This document shows positions 24,283-36,138 of a stretch of DNA of 43,545 nt, one piece after another. Positions within the stretch are counted from its first letter, which is position 1, and every line of letters starts with the position of its first letter. Made by a program: the position numbers and the translations under genes. The stretch spans positions 1 through 43,545 of the forward strand of contig JAHBMJ010000633.1 of assembly GCA_018398765.1 (NCBI GenBank), in the 5' to 3' direction. This DNA is from Chromera velia (Eukaryota > Sar > Chromeraceae). The notes below the pieces were generated by a model. It did not search any database. It saw only the letters and a list, made by a program, of their open reading frames with translations, and was not told where the DNA came from.

Positions 24283-27014
24283 GCACACCTCTGCCAACTC
24301 TTTCCTCGTTCCTCCATGAGAGAGTTCAAGTTTCCCCTTCCAGCACTTCAAATTTCAAAAGATAAAGAAAGACATTCATTTCACAGACTTACCCCAACCA
24401 TCTGCCGCACAGGTTTTTGAATTGCCCACATGAAGGCCTGCACGCCAATCCTCCCCCGAAGCTTTCTCTTCAGCTTCGAGATCAAAAGAGCGCACCACAC
24501 GGCAACACCAAGTCGCTGGCGCCGATCGTAAGAGGCCACCGCCCACCTGTCGGACGTCAATGCATCGAAAGACAGGAAGTCAAAACAAAGCACCTGTGAA
24601 GTGATGAAAAGTCCGGGGAAAGGGACGGAAGCTGTGTCAGTCAATGAGTCAATTCGTTGAAGGACCGGGTGAAGAATCAGAAACTCAGACAGCAAAAGAG
24701 CCCCATCTAGTCAATAACCGAATTCATCCACCCCGACAATCCCAACACTGCACGTTCTCCTAGCTTAGTGCTTACCTGAACCAGCGAGTCCGACTGGCTA
24801 GGTTGACCACAACCGCCCGGGGATTGGATGTCTTTGGCGACATCTCTCTGACCAGAGGTTCAAAGTCGGTCGGTAAGGAGGAAGTGAGATTGGGGATGGG
24901 TTTCTGTACAGTAGAGAACCGTCGGAGTCTTCGCGTGGCCTGCTGTGTCCTCCTCTGAATCGTGGCTGTCTGTTTTCGTCTGTATGCTGCAAGAGTGCGC
25001 AGCTGACTTAGGGCTTGGGGCACACCCCACATGAGATGGCAGACCGCAACTGCGCATAGACTTTTCAACCACTCTGCGCTTCGACGCCTTTCTCGTTCTC
25101 TTTTCTCTGCACCTTTCATGCGAAGCAGTGGAGCCATCCGAACATCCAGCACTTTCTCATCTCTCCGACTTCTCACTTCACGACAGCGGTCCTCCCAGCT
25201 TGCCTGTGAAAATGCAGGGGGAATCGCACAGGGGGCTACGGCAGCTGTCGAGATACCACAAGAACTCGTTACTGCAATACGATTCGTTTTTGTTGCTGTG
25301 AAGAGACGCGAAGGAGCAGATGCGGTCTGCCTGAGAGTCCGTCTAGACTGCAGGCTCCTTTTCCTAGAGCGCGAATCTGGCTTCGTGATGGGCTTGGCAA
25401 TGAAGAAAATGCAGTCTGCAGCAGACCTGCAGCCCATTCTTGCCCTTGAGTCTTCTTCCTCAAAATCTCTAAATCCCATCCCTCCTCCCTGAGCGATCAT
25501 CCCACCTCCCCCTCTTCCCCCCGCAATATTCTGCAGACTTTTCTGGAGCATCACTCGTTCACTGATCGGAAATGCCGACAGATTTCCGTCACTCCCAACC
25601 GAGCCCGTCCTCTTCGCTCTCTGGGATGAGGAGCTCCTTCTCCATCCTCCTGCTGAGTCTTCTCCTCCTGAAATGTTCTGCAAACTCTTCTGCAAGAGCA
25701 CTCTCTCGCTTAAGGGAAAGGCCGAGAGAGTACCATCGCTCCCACACACGGAGACCGACCCTCTTCGGGAAGTATGGGCGCTCCCCTTCCCGTTTCGCAT
25801 GTTACCTGCTGGGCCTAGATAGACACCTGGACTCACTGTACCTGCTGAATTCAATGCAGAGTTCAGCAGAATGGACATGCACATACGCCCTACAGAAGCC
25901 CTACCAAATTGGGGGGTGGAGGGGTCTGAGCCTTCAAAGAAAACCGACATGCGTTGGAAGTCTCCTTGGAGCCTCGGGCTTGCAGTCGTTCTTCTGTATG
26001 CGCTCATCGTGGAAAGTGGGGAGAGCACAGTTGAGGCAAAGCTTGCGCGTCTCACGGCGTATGGAAGCATGGGTGTGGGGTTGTTTTGAATGAATGGACT
26101 TGCAATGGGACTGTTGCTGTTCTGTATCGACGGCAGGGGAGACGGGTGAATGATCTGACTGCCGGGACCGCATAAACTTCCAGGCAGAACGTCATCCTCC
26201 AAATCTGTCTCTGGAACAGAGAGGCAGGAGCGCTTTGACTGTCTAGACGATCTTGAGGTTGCAGCAGACTTTCTCCTCTCCCTCTCTCGCCTGCCTCTGC
26301 ATCGTAAATCATTCACACTCACGGGACTAGGTTGACTGATCACGGTCGGTGTGTTGGGCCTTCGTTTTCTTCTGTTTCTTCTCGTTGAAATCAGAGACCT
26401 GGCAGCAGGCTCGTATGACTCTAAGTGTCTGAGTATTTGAGGGCTGAAGAAGGCCTTGTCTCGACTGATACGTGCAACGTGGGATGCCACTCTCCTCCTG
26501 TCTTCTATCAACTTTGCAACGTCCACAACAGCGTAGGTCTCTACTCCGAATGGGGTCTCGTCGATGACCCTACGTATGTACACCTGGTTGAAGTTGAAGG
26601 AGGCAAGGAAGAGCTCGAGGAAGTGGCGGTACTTCAGGTTCTTCTGAATGCGCAGGGCCAAACGACGGTGGGATGTGCCTGAATGCATGAATGCATGCGC
26701 ATGCAGTGACAGGAGAGGAGATGGCCGATGTCAAGAGTGCATGCCGATCAACCAGGCAGGCAGGCAGGCAGGCACATAGATAGGAACGGAGGGGCGATGC
26801 AAGCACGTGTATGCATGCCAGAATAGGCTCAAAGGAAAGTGGACATACAGATTGACTGAGGCAGGTAGACCAACCGACGGGAAGGCAAGTCGAAAGGACG
26901 TGAAGTGAGCAAAGGGTGAGTGGGGCATTGAGCGGGTGAACTCTTTCTTCACGGACGTTCTATCACACACTCGCAGACATTCATGCTCTAGATTCTCTCT
27001 CTCTCTCTCACATC

Positions 27015-27068
<54 letters not shown>

Positions 27069-27563
27069 CACACTCGCTGACTCACTCACTGACTCACTGA
27101 CATACTTACTGACACACTTACTGACCGACTCACTCACTCACCAACTCACTCACTCACTCACTCACTCACTCACTCACTCACGCACTCACTCACTCACTGA
27201 TTAATACTCTCTCTCTCTCTCTCTCACACTCTCTCACACACACAGGTGTGTGTGCACATGCGACATGTACATGCACATGTACACACGTAGACGCCAGGCG
27301 GACATGGAGGGCGGAGGAGGGCGAGTCAGAGCCGGGAAACAGGGGGCGACAAAGAAACCATATAAAGGAGTGCTTTTAGAGGCTGCAGGAACCTGCGATC
27401 TGTACTGCAGAGAGAGGCTAGAGGGCGGACCGCAAATTGTCGCATCCTCGAAAGAGCTTTCGAGGAGCTTTCTGTCCTCCTCAGAGGTGATGTCCACAGA
27501 GGGGGCGATCCCCAACCTCCTCCGCGATCGTTGGCGCTGCAGCATCATTGAATGAGTCAGCAT
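20651..27563 (-). CDS. Large RRxS-rich, Arg/Trp-helical protein (about 1,488 aa, seven exons)
   Basis: Exons 27563-27431, 26678-24776, 24546-24393, 24123-24014, 23639-22374, 22047-21775, 21278-20651; phases 1, 2, 0, 2, 2, 2 all agree. The first exon and its GTCCGC donor are the weakest part. I do not recognise the family. Residues 45-130 look globular (RRLALRIQKNLKYRHFLELF). About residues 600-790 form amphipathic basic helices rich in Trp (AFMWAIQKPVRQMVGFIRKW), which could bind calmodulin or lie on a membrane. The rest is disordered. More than 20 RRxS/T sites (RRSSV, RRASF, RRGSV, RRMS, RRFS) fit the basophilic consensus of PKA/PKG/CDPK-type kinases. Internal duplications: SDGxLSAFPxSERVxLQKSL twice, and PFQGxQ...ENGxRxSTF twice. 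A heavily phosphorylated scaffold is plausible, but inference. Shares a promoter region with the MCTP-like gene. Confidence 0.62.
21501..21768. repeat. (TCTG)n microsatellite in intron
   Basis: About 270 bases of TCTG/TCTA repeat in the 21774-21279 intron of the minus-strand RRxS gene. Here the sense strand is purine-rich (CAGA), unlike nearly all other introns in the window. Confidence 0.95.
24245..24288. repeat. (CA)n microsatellite in intron
   Basis: A CA array of about 44 bases in the 24392-24124 intron of the minus-strand RRxS gene; the sense strand reads (TG)n. Confidence 0.95.
25520..25745 (-). repeat. Coding tandem duplication in RRxS gene
   Basis: Two diverged copies (about 25520-25598 and 25667-25745) encode SDGNLSAFPISERVMLQKSL and SDGTLSAFPLSERVLLQKSL, each followed by QNI.GG. 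Protein similarity exceeds DNA similarity, suggesting the duplicated segment is under selection. Confidence 0.8.
26993..27244. repeat. Compound microsatellite TC/CA/GA/CACT/TC
   Basis: Successive TC, CA, GA, CACT and TC arrays fill much of the 27430-26679 intron of the RRxS gene. Confidence 0.9.
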
Positions 27564-28166
27564 CTTCTCTCCCTCTGCGAATGACTCAGCCTCCCCCCTT
27601 CGCCAGAGTTTCCTGATGTATGCAGACTCATGCACGGACAGCTTGCACTTCCGTCTCCCACAGCTTGAACACGCATGGGTTCACCAAACGTTCCCAAAGC
27701 CCCCAAAGCTGAGGAAATTGTACCACAGAAGCTCGCTGGACGGAGAACGTCGAAAGAATGCAATCCTACTGTTTGCACGATGCATCATTTACATATATAT
27801 ATATATATATTTTTGTGTTCGACATATATATTCTTAATTGCAGCGTTCGATCCTTAATTGGCGAAAAAAAGGCTTCAAAAAGTTGAATACAGACGGAGAG
27901 GTGTCCCGCAAGGTGAGGGTCGCGTGTCCCGCAAAGCGAAAAGGAAGCAATCCGCGTGCATGCACTCAGTGAGACTGTGACTGAGTTGGCATCGCACTCG
28001 GCGCCACTTGAACTGTCTCTCAGACTAGCCATGCCTCAGCCTTTCAGTGGCGCAGATCCGCATTCTGTCATCTGTCAGAGCTCTTGGTTTCTCGGCCTCT
28101 CGCTATTGTTCTGAGTAAGATTGCATGACTGATCGGCAGCAGACTTAAGGACAGACTTCCCGAAAG
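27564..28166. promoter_or_regulatory. Shared divergent promoter region (RRxS gene / MCTP-like gene)
   Basis: 603 bases between the proposed start codons of two head-to-head genes. It contains an AT dinucleotide run at 27791-27811 and a GTGCATGCAC word at 27955-27964. Short open frames on both strands near 27640-27740 could be a 5' exon of the RRxS gene, but no phase-matched join was found. Confidence 0.4.
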
Positions 28167-31100
28167 ATGACTGAAGAAACCGTGGGACATCCTCTGACGA
28201 TTCCAGACGAGTCGCCAGAGTCCGTCCACATCCAGCGGTCGCATTGCGGTTCGTTGGAATGTAAAGATGGGAAGGCGTGCGGAAAAGTCAAGATGACCCA
28301 CAGAGGTCAGGCAAAACGAAGGAATGCAGGTTTGCTTTTCTTATCGACCGTCTCCGTCTCCTTCCATATCTCCTGGATCGAGTGTCTTCTCGTGATCCAT
28401 GGGGTGCGTATGTATTCAAGTGTACTGACTGCCGTCTTCGACCTTCTCTGTGCGTGAATTTGCCTGCCGGTGTCTCCTACATCACTCAAGCGTCCCTCTT
28501 GATCGCATGACCTGTTCGCATGTCTCCACGTCTCCTCTCTGATCTTTGTGTTCAGTACACCTCTCTCTCTCTCATATTCCTTCCCCGCTTCCTTGCACTC
28601 CTTCTCTCTCTGTCTATGTACAGTGCTTTCAAGACCACTCGCGAGCACGCTCTCGCTCTCTGGCTTCTTCGCTTTTCCCTGTCTCTCAATCTCCCGTGCA
28701 CCCTTGTTCGCTGCAATGGTCCCCTTCGCCCTCTGTCTCTCCGTCTCTCTTCCTCCCACCCACCTCACCCCCCCCCTCCTCCGACTGATATTCCTGTGGG
28801 TTTGCCTCCCAATGCAGGCAAGTTCTACGATGCAGCTCTGGACATCGTGTCCCACGTTGGAGAACCTTCAAACTATCGGAAGAACAAAAAGATGCGGCGT
28901 CCCTTTGTGGCGTCCTTCTTTTCCTTTGTGGACGCAGAGGAAGAGAGCGAAGAGGAGGAAGGGGGGTCAACGTCCGAGGAGGAACAAGCAGGCAAGAGGA
29001 AGGGGAAAGAAAAGCAGAAGGAGGAAGAGGAGGAAGACCTCAAGGACGTTCCGTTCGATAGACTCCCGTTCAGCAAGGACGACTGTCTGTGGAAACCGCT
29101 TTTTGCAAAGTACAGAAACAGAGGCTATGCAAAACTGGAGCTGACCATCCATGGAGCCCGAGACCTCCTTCCGATGGACCACTCTCTGTACAAGAGGGGG
29201 ACCTCTGACCCCTTCTTCCGTCTCTCCCTCGACGGAACGCCCCTTCTGAAGTCTCGAACGCTCACACGAACTCTGAACCCCCAATGGGAGGAGATTATTG
29301 ACATCGACACCTTTCACCCTTTTTGGTCGGTGGTGTGTGCATGTATGCGTGTACGTGTATCTGAATGTGAATGTGTCAATCAGACTATCAACCAGGCACA
29401 CACAGACAGACAGGCGGAATGTCAAAAGGATGCCCGGTGCTCTCGCGCCCTCTCAGAGTCGCTCGAGTCGTTTTTGCAGTGCCCCCCTCCCGAGCGTGAA
29501 TGAATGAATGGAAAGACGACGCAGCGTTTCCCGTTTTTCGACGCTTCTCTTTGCTTCCATTCGAGAAGATCTCTTTGCTTGTACTCGAGAATGAGAACCG
29601 CATCTGCATGTCCGTCCACACACCGGCATTGGCTTCGAAGTTTGTGTATCCGTGAAACTGATTGTCATTCCATCTTCTATCTCCTTGCATGCAGCGAAAT
29701 CCAAATTGACCTCTTCGACCGTGACACCTTCGAGGAGGACGATGAACTCGGGCACGTCCGCATTCCTATCGGGTGGGTGCGTCGGTGGAGGGGCGGGCAG
29801 GGTGTGTGTGAGAGGGGCAAGCAGCTGCATGCGGTATGCGAGAAAGGGGCAATTAAAACGTTCGTTTATCTTCGTGTGCGATGGACCAGATACATGCTGG
29901 GATGTAGGAAATTAATCCTGCATGCCAGGGGGTCTTGACGTGCCGGCAAATCTCAAATCGAACTCTGTTTCTTTGATGTCCCGATGGGTCTGCTCTTTTC
30001 CAATGAACATTGGTGCTGGCCTCGAGCGAACAGAAGAGTCAAAGAGGGTTGTTTTCTGTTCTGTTCCATTGGTTTGGGGTATCAAGTTTCTTTCGCTTGT
30101 CGTGGCAACCTCTCGGTGTGGAGTTGGGAAGCTTTCGCTTGATGCCTTGTTTGTTCTGCCCTGTATCTCTGCGCCTTTCATTCTCCTCTTCTTGTGTGTG
30201 GATGCTTTGAGGGCTCGTGAATTCAGGCGGCTTCAGCCAGATCTGTTCCAGAGGGTCTGGGTACCTGTGGCCTGCCCCTCCAGTGTCCCTCTGGGCACAG
30301 AGGCGGGCATGATCGAGATCTCTTGCAAACTGATGGTCAGCTGAGGGGGTGGTGCTTCACATCAACGTTTCCTTTCTCAGTGAACTTCAGTGGCATCATG
30401 CATTGGCCGGTTGGTAATTGGTCGGAGGAAGTGTAATTTCGCAAGGGCAGTGCAAGGGGGGGAGGTCACTTGAGAACCGGAATACAGACCCAGTTTGAGC
30501 TGCACAAACAGGCGAGAAAGATTGGAGGAACTGACTGCATAGGTTTGTGCAGGCACGCAGCCAGCCTGCTGATGATTCTGCTAATTTGTCTCTGTCTCGT
30601 GCTTCTCCCATTGCAGATGGCTTCAGAGGAAGCAGAGCTGTACGCGCTGACCCTCCCTCCCCCCATCTGCCTCCCCCAAACCTGGGTCCTCCCAGCCCTC
30701 CACATGAAGACCCTCGAGAGGGAGGCCCTCGAGCTGAAGGACAAAGTCCTGGTGGGTCTTTGTCTTTTTGTTTTTTTGGCGGTCCTCTGCCACAGCTGGT
30801 GTTCAGAGCCCTAGATCAAGCTGAATGGATGGAATGCTGCCGATTATTTGTGTGTGTACTAGTTGATGTGCTGGAGTGGTGGTTCCTGTCATGACTAGAA
30901 GAGAAAGCGGGTGCAGGCGCGTGTATTGAGCTGCTGCGTGTGGAGAAGACATGAGAGCAAACAACCACTCGAAGGGTCAGTCAGGCGACAGTCATTGACA
31001 GGCAAAGCTGTTCATACACACCTTTCTTTCTTTTCATCCTCGTCCTGTACCCTTCCTGTCGTCCTTGTGTTGCAGAAGCGTTTGCTGCTTCCTTTCGTAA

Positions 31101-31750
31101 TCGGGCTCTTCTACCTGTTGCTCTGGAAGAAGTGGAGGGTCTCAGCCCTTGTCCTTGGAGCCTGGTGGGCCGCCTGTCGTCACCCCTGTCTGTTTCCCTC
31201 CTTCGGATGCCTGGCCGTCGCGGCAATCCTCCATCTCTGGCCTGAAGGCTCCTCCCATCACGTTCACTTCTTTTCCTCTTCCTCCTCTGAGAAGGAAAAG
31301 GAGAAAGCTGCTGACGGCTCGCATGCAGAGGGACTGCGGAGGGGGACGCCGATCCATCGGGAAGAAGAGAAAGGGGCATTTTCTGTGAGAAGATGGACCA
31401 ACCCAAGCACTGGCGCGTCAACTGGTGCTCTCGGTGTGAGTCATACATTGCTGACTCCGTGAGATTCCGTCCATGCTTGTTTTTTGTTTCTGTGCATGTG
31501 TCTGAAGAGAGAGGAAGGACACGTATCTTTCTTGTGCGATTCTCTGGGTCCCGTTTGTCTGTGTAGGGACTGACCCAAGATAGAAACGAACGGACTGGTG
31601 GCAGGTTGAAGGAGAGCGATGAGAGATTTGACGTTGTGTTGTGACATGAACTTTCTCTTTGAAGGCCTGCGGAGAGGGATGAGGGAAGGCAGGTGCATGC
31701 AGAGACTGGAAACGAAGGTTGGGGATCAACACTTTTTTTCTTTCTTTCTT

Positions 31751-31811
<61 letters not shown>

Positions 31812-31875
31812 CTCTCTCTCTTTCTCTCTTTCTCTCTTTCTTTTTTTCTTTTCTTTCTTTCTTTCTCTCTTTCTC

Positions 31876-31910
<35 letters not shown>

Positions 31911-32044
31911 CTCTTTCTTTCTCTCTTTATTTCTTTCTTTCTCTCTTTCTTTCTTTCTTTCTTTCTTTCTTTTCTTTGTTTCTTTCTTTCTTTTTTTCTT
32001 TTCTTTCTTTCTTTCTTTCCTTCCTTCCTTCCTCTTTCTTTCTT

Positions 32045-32080
<36 letters not shown>

Positions 32081-32638
32081 TGTGTGTGTCACGAATCTTT
32101 TTTTGTTTTTCTTTTCTGTGTCTCATCTCTGTTCATTCCCATTGCAGTCGCCCCAAAGCACATCGGAGAACGACGCGGCAACAGGCTCTGTCGCTTCCCA
32201 GGCCGCCGCCATCTTGGAGGATGGCGCCCCTGAGTCTGGGCGACAGTCACAAGCCAGGAAGGAAACAGAAGAGAAGAAGCACACAACCTCATCTGCAGTC
32301 CAATCTTCCCCGAGATACAACTGCAAAGAGGAGCAGCACCCTTTCCTCACGGCACTCAACATGCTGAGGGGAATGGTCGACGTTCGGGTGGTTAAACGAT
32401 ACCTTCGGTGTGTACAGGTAGGTGCGTTGGCAGAGCTAGTACGTCAGAAAAGTCCAGTCGTACTTGAGAAAGCGTGCCTTCGTAGTTCTTTGAAGTGTGC
32501 TTCTTGCGTCAGTTTCATTCCCTCTGCAAGTTTGTGTGTGCAGTACATACGCAGATTATCCTCCACAATACGCGATGTCTCTTCGGCTGGATTGCTGATT
32601 CTTTCTGCGGCATGGATGACATGTCCTGCGTGTGCGAG

Positions 32639-32679
<41 letters not shown>

Positions 32680-32866
32680 AGATTGTTGTCCGATCAACGC
32701 TTGAGGGAACCCGGAGTTTGGATAGCTTCCTCTCAGGTCAGCTGCTTCTCCTTTGAAAGCTGTCCGTTGTGCGTGGCTGACTAACGGTGTGCTCTGTGGC
32801 TGATGCGATGGTCGTCTTCAAGTGCGTCGATGAAGTTTGCGTCTGGAATGACGAGTGGTGTGTCCT

Positions 32867-32900
<34 letters not shown>

Positions 32901-33511
32901 CTCTATCTCTCTATCTACCTATTTTTCTATCTTCTGTCTCGCTCTGAACTGTCTGCCATGCATCGTCTCTCTCTCTGTCAGTCTGTTTGTCGGTCTGTCT
33001 GTCTGTTTATATCTGCCTGGGGGAACAAGACAGTCGGGCCAGATACTCGCACTTCGACGGAGATCTTCAATGGATAGGATGGTTTCAAGGGTCCTCAATG
33101 GATCGATGAATAAAGTGACGGACAAACGATGGCTCAATTGATGGATGGATGGATGGATGGATGGATGGATGGATTGATGGATGGATAGACGGATGGATGC
33201 CTCTCGCTGCAGGTGACCCTCAGGTGACAGGCAAGAAGTCTCTGGTCTTTCAGCTTGTCGGTGTCGCTTCGGTTCTCCTCCTTGTTGCTCGGTGGATCCC
33301 CTTCGTCTTCTTCCTCTTCTCTGGACTTACCGGCTCTGCAGTCCTGTGCTGTCTCTCTCCACACGGGCGCTACGGCCTCGCCTTGTTGATTTGGATGGTC
33401 ATCAGGCAGCGGCGTGTGCCCTTCGATCAGTTGGTCATCTCGGAGTTCGGCAAGATGGCAGACGTCAAAAAGGGGTTTCGGAGGAGAGCAGGGGTTCTTG
33501 CCGGGAAGTGA
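28167..33511 (+). CDS. MCTP-like C2-domain, multi-pass membrane protein (633 aa, nine exons)
   Basis: Exons 28167-28305, 28818-29325, 29695-29772, 30227-30335, 30617-30751, 31076-31384, 32148-32417, 32682-32736, 33213-33511; every phase agrees. Residues about 152-280 are one C2 domain ([50 protein letters not shown]). The acidic loop residues needed for Ca2+ are present (MD, SDP, DRD, EDDELG). Two hydrophobic segments lie at about 326-345 and 350-380, and another pair at about 545-585, separated by a charged linker. The tail ([12 protein letters not shown]...[10 protein letters not shown], then a long TM hairpin) matches the C-terminal region of MCTP proteins (multiple C2 and transmembrane), also called PRT_C in plants, which anchor in ER and bridge to other membranes with Ca2+/lipid-binding C2 domains. 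An acidic run at 84-120 precedes the C2. Only one C2 is seen, where the family has three or four. Confidence 0.82.
31733..32089. repeat. (TTTC)n(TC)n(TG)n compound microsatellite
   Basis: 357 bases, the longest array in the window. It fills half of the 31385-32147 intron and ends 58 bases before the acceptor. On the sense strand it is pure pyrimidine, then TG. Confidence 0.95.
32641..32676. repeat. (TG)n abutting a 3' splice site
   Basis: A TG array of 36 bases ends directly at TTTGCAG, the acceptor of exon 8 of the MCTP-like gene. Confidence 0.95.
33140..33197. repeat. (ATGG)n microsatellite
   Basis: A tetranucleotide array just upstream of the acceptor of the last MCTP-like exon. A TC/TATC array lies at 32868-32930 in the same intron. 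Confidence 0.9.
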
Positions 33512-35109
33512 GAAGCGACGGCCGGTACACAGATGTGCTTGTAGATGAAGGGCTCGGAAAGAGAATGGATGGATCGACTCCGATGTGCACAGGCTTCCTT
33601 CCTCGCTCGTATTCGCTGGAAAGGAAATCGATTGGGAAGCGAAAAAAGGGGCGAGGGGGGGCAGGAGAAATGGAAAAGATTGAGAAGAAAGAGGCTCAGT
33701 GTGAAAAGCTTCTGTGGACTGTATTGTATGCGTCTGATAAAGCGGGTTTCAGTGGAGTGATCAGTGAATTTGAGTGAAAGGTGTGGGGTCTTGCATAATC
33801 TACTTTCGTGTATAAGGTCATGATGCACATACACCTATGTCCATGCACTGATTTGAGAAAGCGCCCACTCTATGATTTTTTTTGGTCGGCCAGTCTAAGA
33901 ATGGAAATGAATTTATACAAGTATATGCAACTGTTATTTAAACTGGCTTGCACTGCTTTGAGTGCCATTGGATGTAATTGGATGTTTCTTTTCATTTTTC
34001 ACGACTGTTACAAGCTGCCAACTGTTATGTCTGGTGGTTGTTTCTTTGTTTCATCTTCATCCCATCTTTATATATCTTGTATGATGTATCATCCTGTTAG
34101 AAACTTAAAGAACTATCTTTTATGATATCCTAAACTAGTGGTTGTCACTGGTTAATATTTTAAAAGATATCCAAAATCAACCATTTTTTATTTTAAAGTC
34201 TGTTTTATTAATAGTAAAGAAAACTTTTTAAATTTAGTTTCATTATTGTATACGTTGAACTACGTTAGTTAAATTTGTTTAGTGGGTAAGGGATCTCTTT
34301 ATGCTCTGCCCCTAGGGGTTTAGGCGGCATCACTTAGAGAACAAAAAAACTTAGAGCACGAACATGTAAGGATAACCTGGCATAATCTGACGTAAGCAAG
34401 CTTGCGAACGGCCCCAAAAAGCAAGAAAAATAACAATTACTTGACGCACGCTATTTGTACGCACTAGATACGCGCTATATCATAGCCTATATGGCTGCAT
34501 GGTTGAAGCTGCGGAAAGGTACGCTCGTGGTCGTGAGAATTGTTTGGTCTAGTTGTTTTGTAATTTAGTGCCCCCTGTTTCGTTTTCCAGAGCCATGGTG
34601 GTTTTACGGGCCTAGGGCCTTCCCGCTATGTCTATCTGTCGCCAGACGAACATTTAAATAATATAGAGTTATTGTTAGACTTGTTCATTTTTTGTTTATT
34701 AGTGTTAGTTGATTTTGATTGATTGATTAATTGAGTTGTTTGTTCACGTTTTTAATATGAGATGTCGTACATGCGTACATGATAAATTATGATAAATAAA
34801 CGTCTATATTTGAGAAAAAGTTTTTATTTTTTTTAAATGCAAAGTTATCTATAAAGTTTAGTGTGGTGCAAAGCCTAGTGCACGGCCTGGAACTAAATTA
34901 AGATAACATAAACATTTGATCCACAGACAATATCTAAACCCAGGTCTGAACAAGTCGCTATCAAAAGTGACGCCAATTTATAATATCCTAATTCATATCA
35001 AGAAAGCAGCGTGCCCGGGCTCTTTCAAGCTTTTATGATATGCTCGTGAGGAGTATGCGCGTAGCACATTCCATCACTCAGGCGGAGGACCTCACGTTGA
35101 AATGTCCCG
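33512..35109. other. Convergent intergenic region with AT-rich island
   Basis: It lies between the stop codons of the MCTP-like gene and the ARP10 gene, so it holds both 3' UTRs and terminators. 33880-35040 is AT-rich, with no coding frame beyond an AT-rich one at 33808-34125 that lacks support. 34611-34645 is a copy of the repeat at 131-164. No transposon ends were identified. Confidence 0.5.
34611..34645 (+). repeat. Dispersed repeat, copy 2
   Basis: TAGGGCCTTCCCGCTATGTC and the following 15 bases align with 131-164, with about five differences, all C/T transitions. It sits inside an AT-rich island. Confidence 0.45.
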
Positions 35110-35415
35110 TCAGTTTACACCCGTTGGTGACTGCGCTTCATTTTCCTTTTCCTCCCCCTTCTCCTTGTTGTCCTGCTGCTTCCCGCCGGCCTGCTGCTTG
35201 TTCTCCTCCAGGTCGTCCAGAGAGACCAGGGGGGAAGAGGATGCCCAGTCGGGCAGAAGCTTGTTGGCCTGCCAGTCGGCAGAAGTGTAGTCCTGCGGAG
35301 ACACAACCGCCGTCGACAATTATACACCCACTCACCGCCACACAACCACCTCAAAGTGCAAAAAATTTCCTGACACATATTGGGGTGCGCACCATCACGC
35401 ATGCGCGGGCGCGCG

Positions 35416-35449
<34 letters not shown>

Positions 35450-36093
35450 TGCATACAGGCAGATGGAGGGAGGGGTGCGAAGGTAGGAGGAGGGACAGGG
35501 ATAAACGCTCGAACTCGCTGAGAAACGAAACGGGTTCGGGAAAACAACGAGAAGGGGTCCGTTTATGCAGAAGAGAAAGTTGGGTGCTTCAGCAAGATCG
35601 TCACATGAAATGAAGAGGAAGGCACAGTCACTCGGCCTATTTGCTCCCGACCACCATACACACACGGTAAGGAAACAGCTAGGCCGAAGAAAATTTCATC
35701 GGAAAGGCCACGCACTGCAGGAGGCTGACCTTGACTCCCTCCAAAGTGCTGTACACAGCCGCACCCACGAAGAGGGAGGAGACGGGAGGAAACACAGGGT
35801 CTGCGAACGTCGCGAACTCGGCCAGCTTCGAGAACCGAGGGTGCTTCTTCAGCGCCTTGCTGCAACAGTCAGAGAGACATCAAGTCAGAATACATCTCGG
35901 CACTCTATACATATTGCAAACTACAGGATTTGTCGCTACGTGCGTAGATTGCAACAGGAAAGAGAATGTCTGAGGGCACCTGCCTGCATGAGACGATCTT
36001 GCGCGACACGGCGAGGGCGTCAGTCTATTGTGCGCTTACCCCAAGTCATTCTTCGCCCTGCCTCTCGAGCCGACACACTCACTGACAGAGATT

Positions 36094-36138
<45 letters not shown>

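Noticed and set aside
27675-27857. Plus-strand frame beginning MGSPNVPKAPKAEE
   Set aside because: It runs into a TA repeat, has no donor, and overlaps the divergent promoter region.
31719-32147. Long open frames through the TTTC/TC/TG array
   Set aside because: They exist only because the repeat lacks stops; the array is intronic in the phase-matched MCTP-like model.
33808-34125. 105-codon AT-rich plus-strand frame
   Set aside because: No start context or family signal, and it is entirely within an AT-rich convergent intergenic island.
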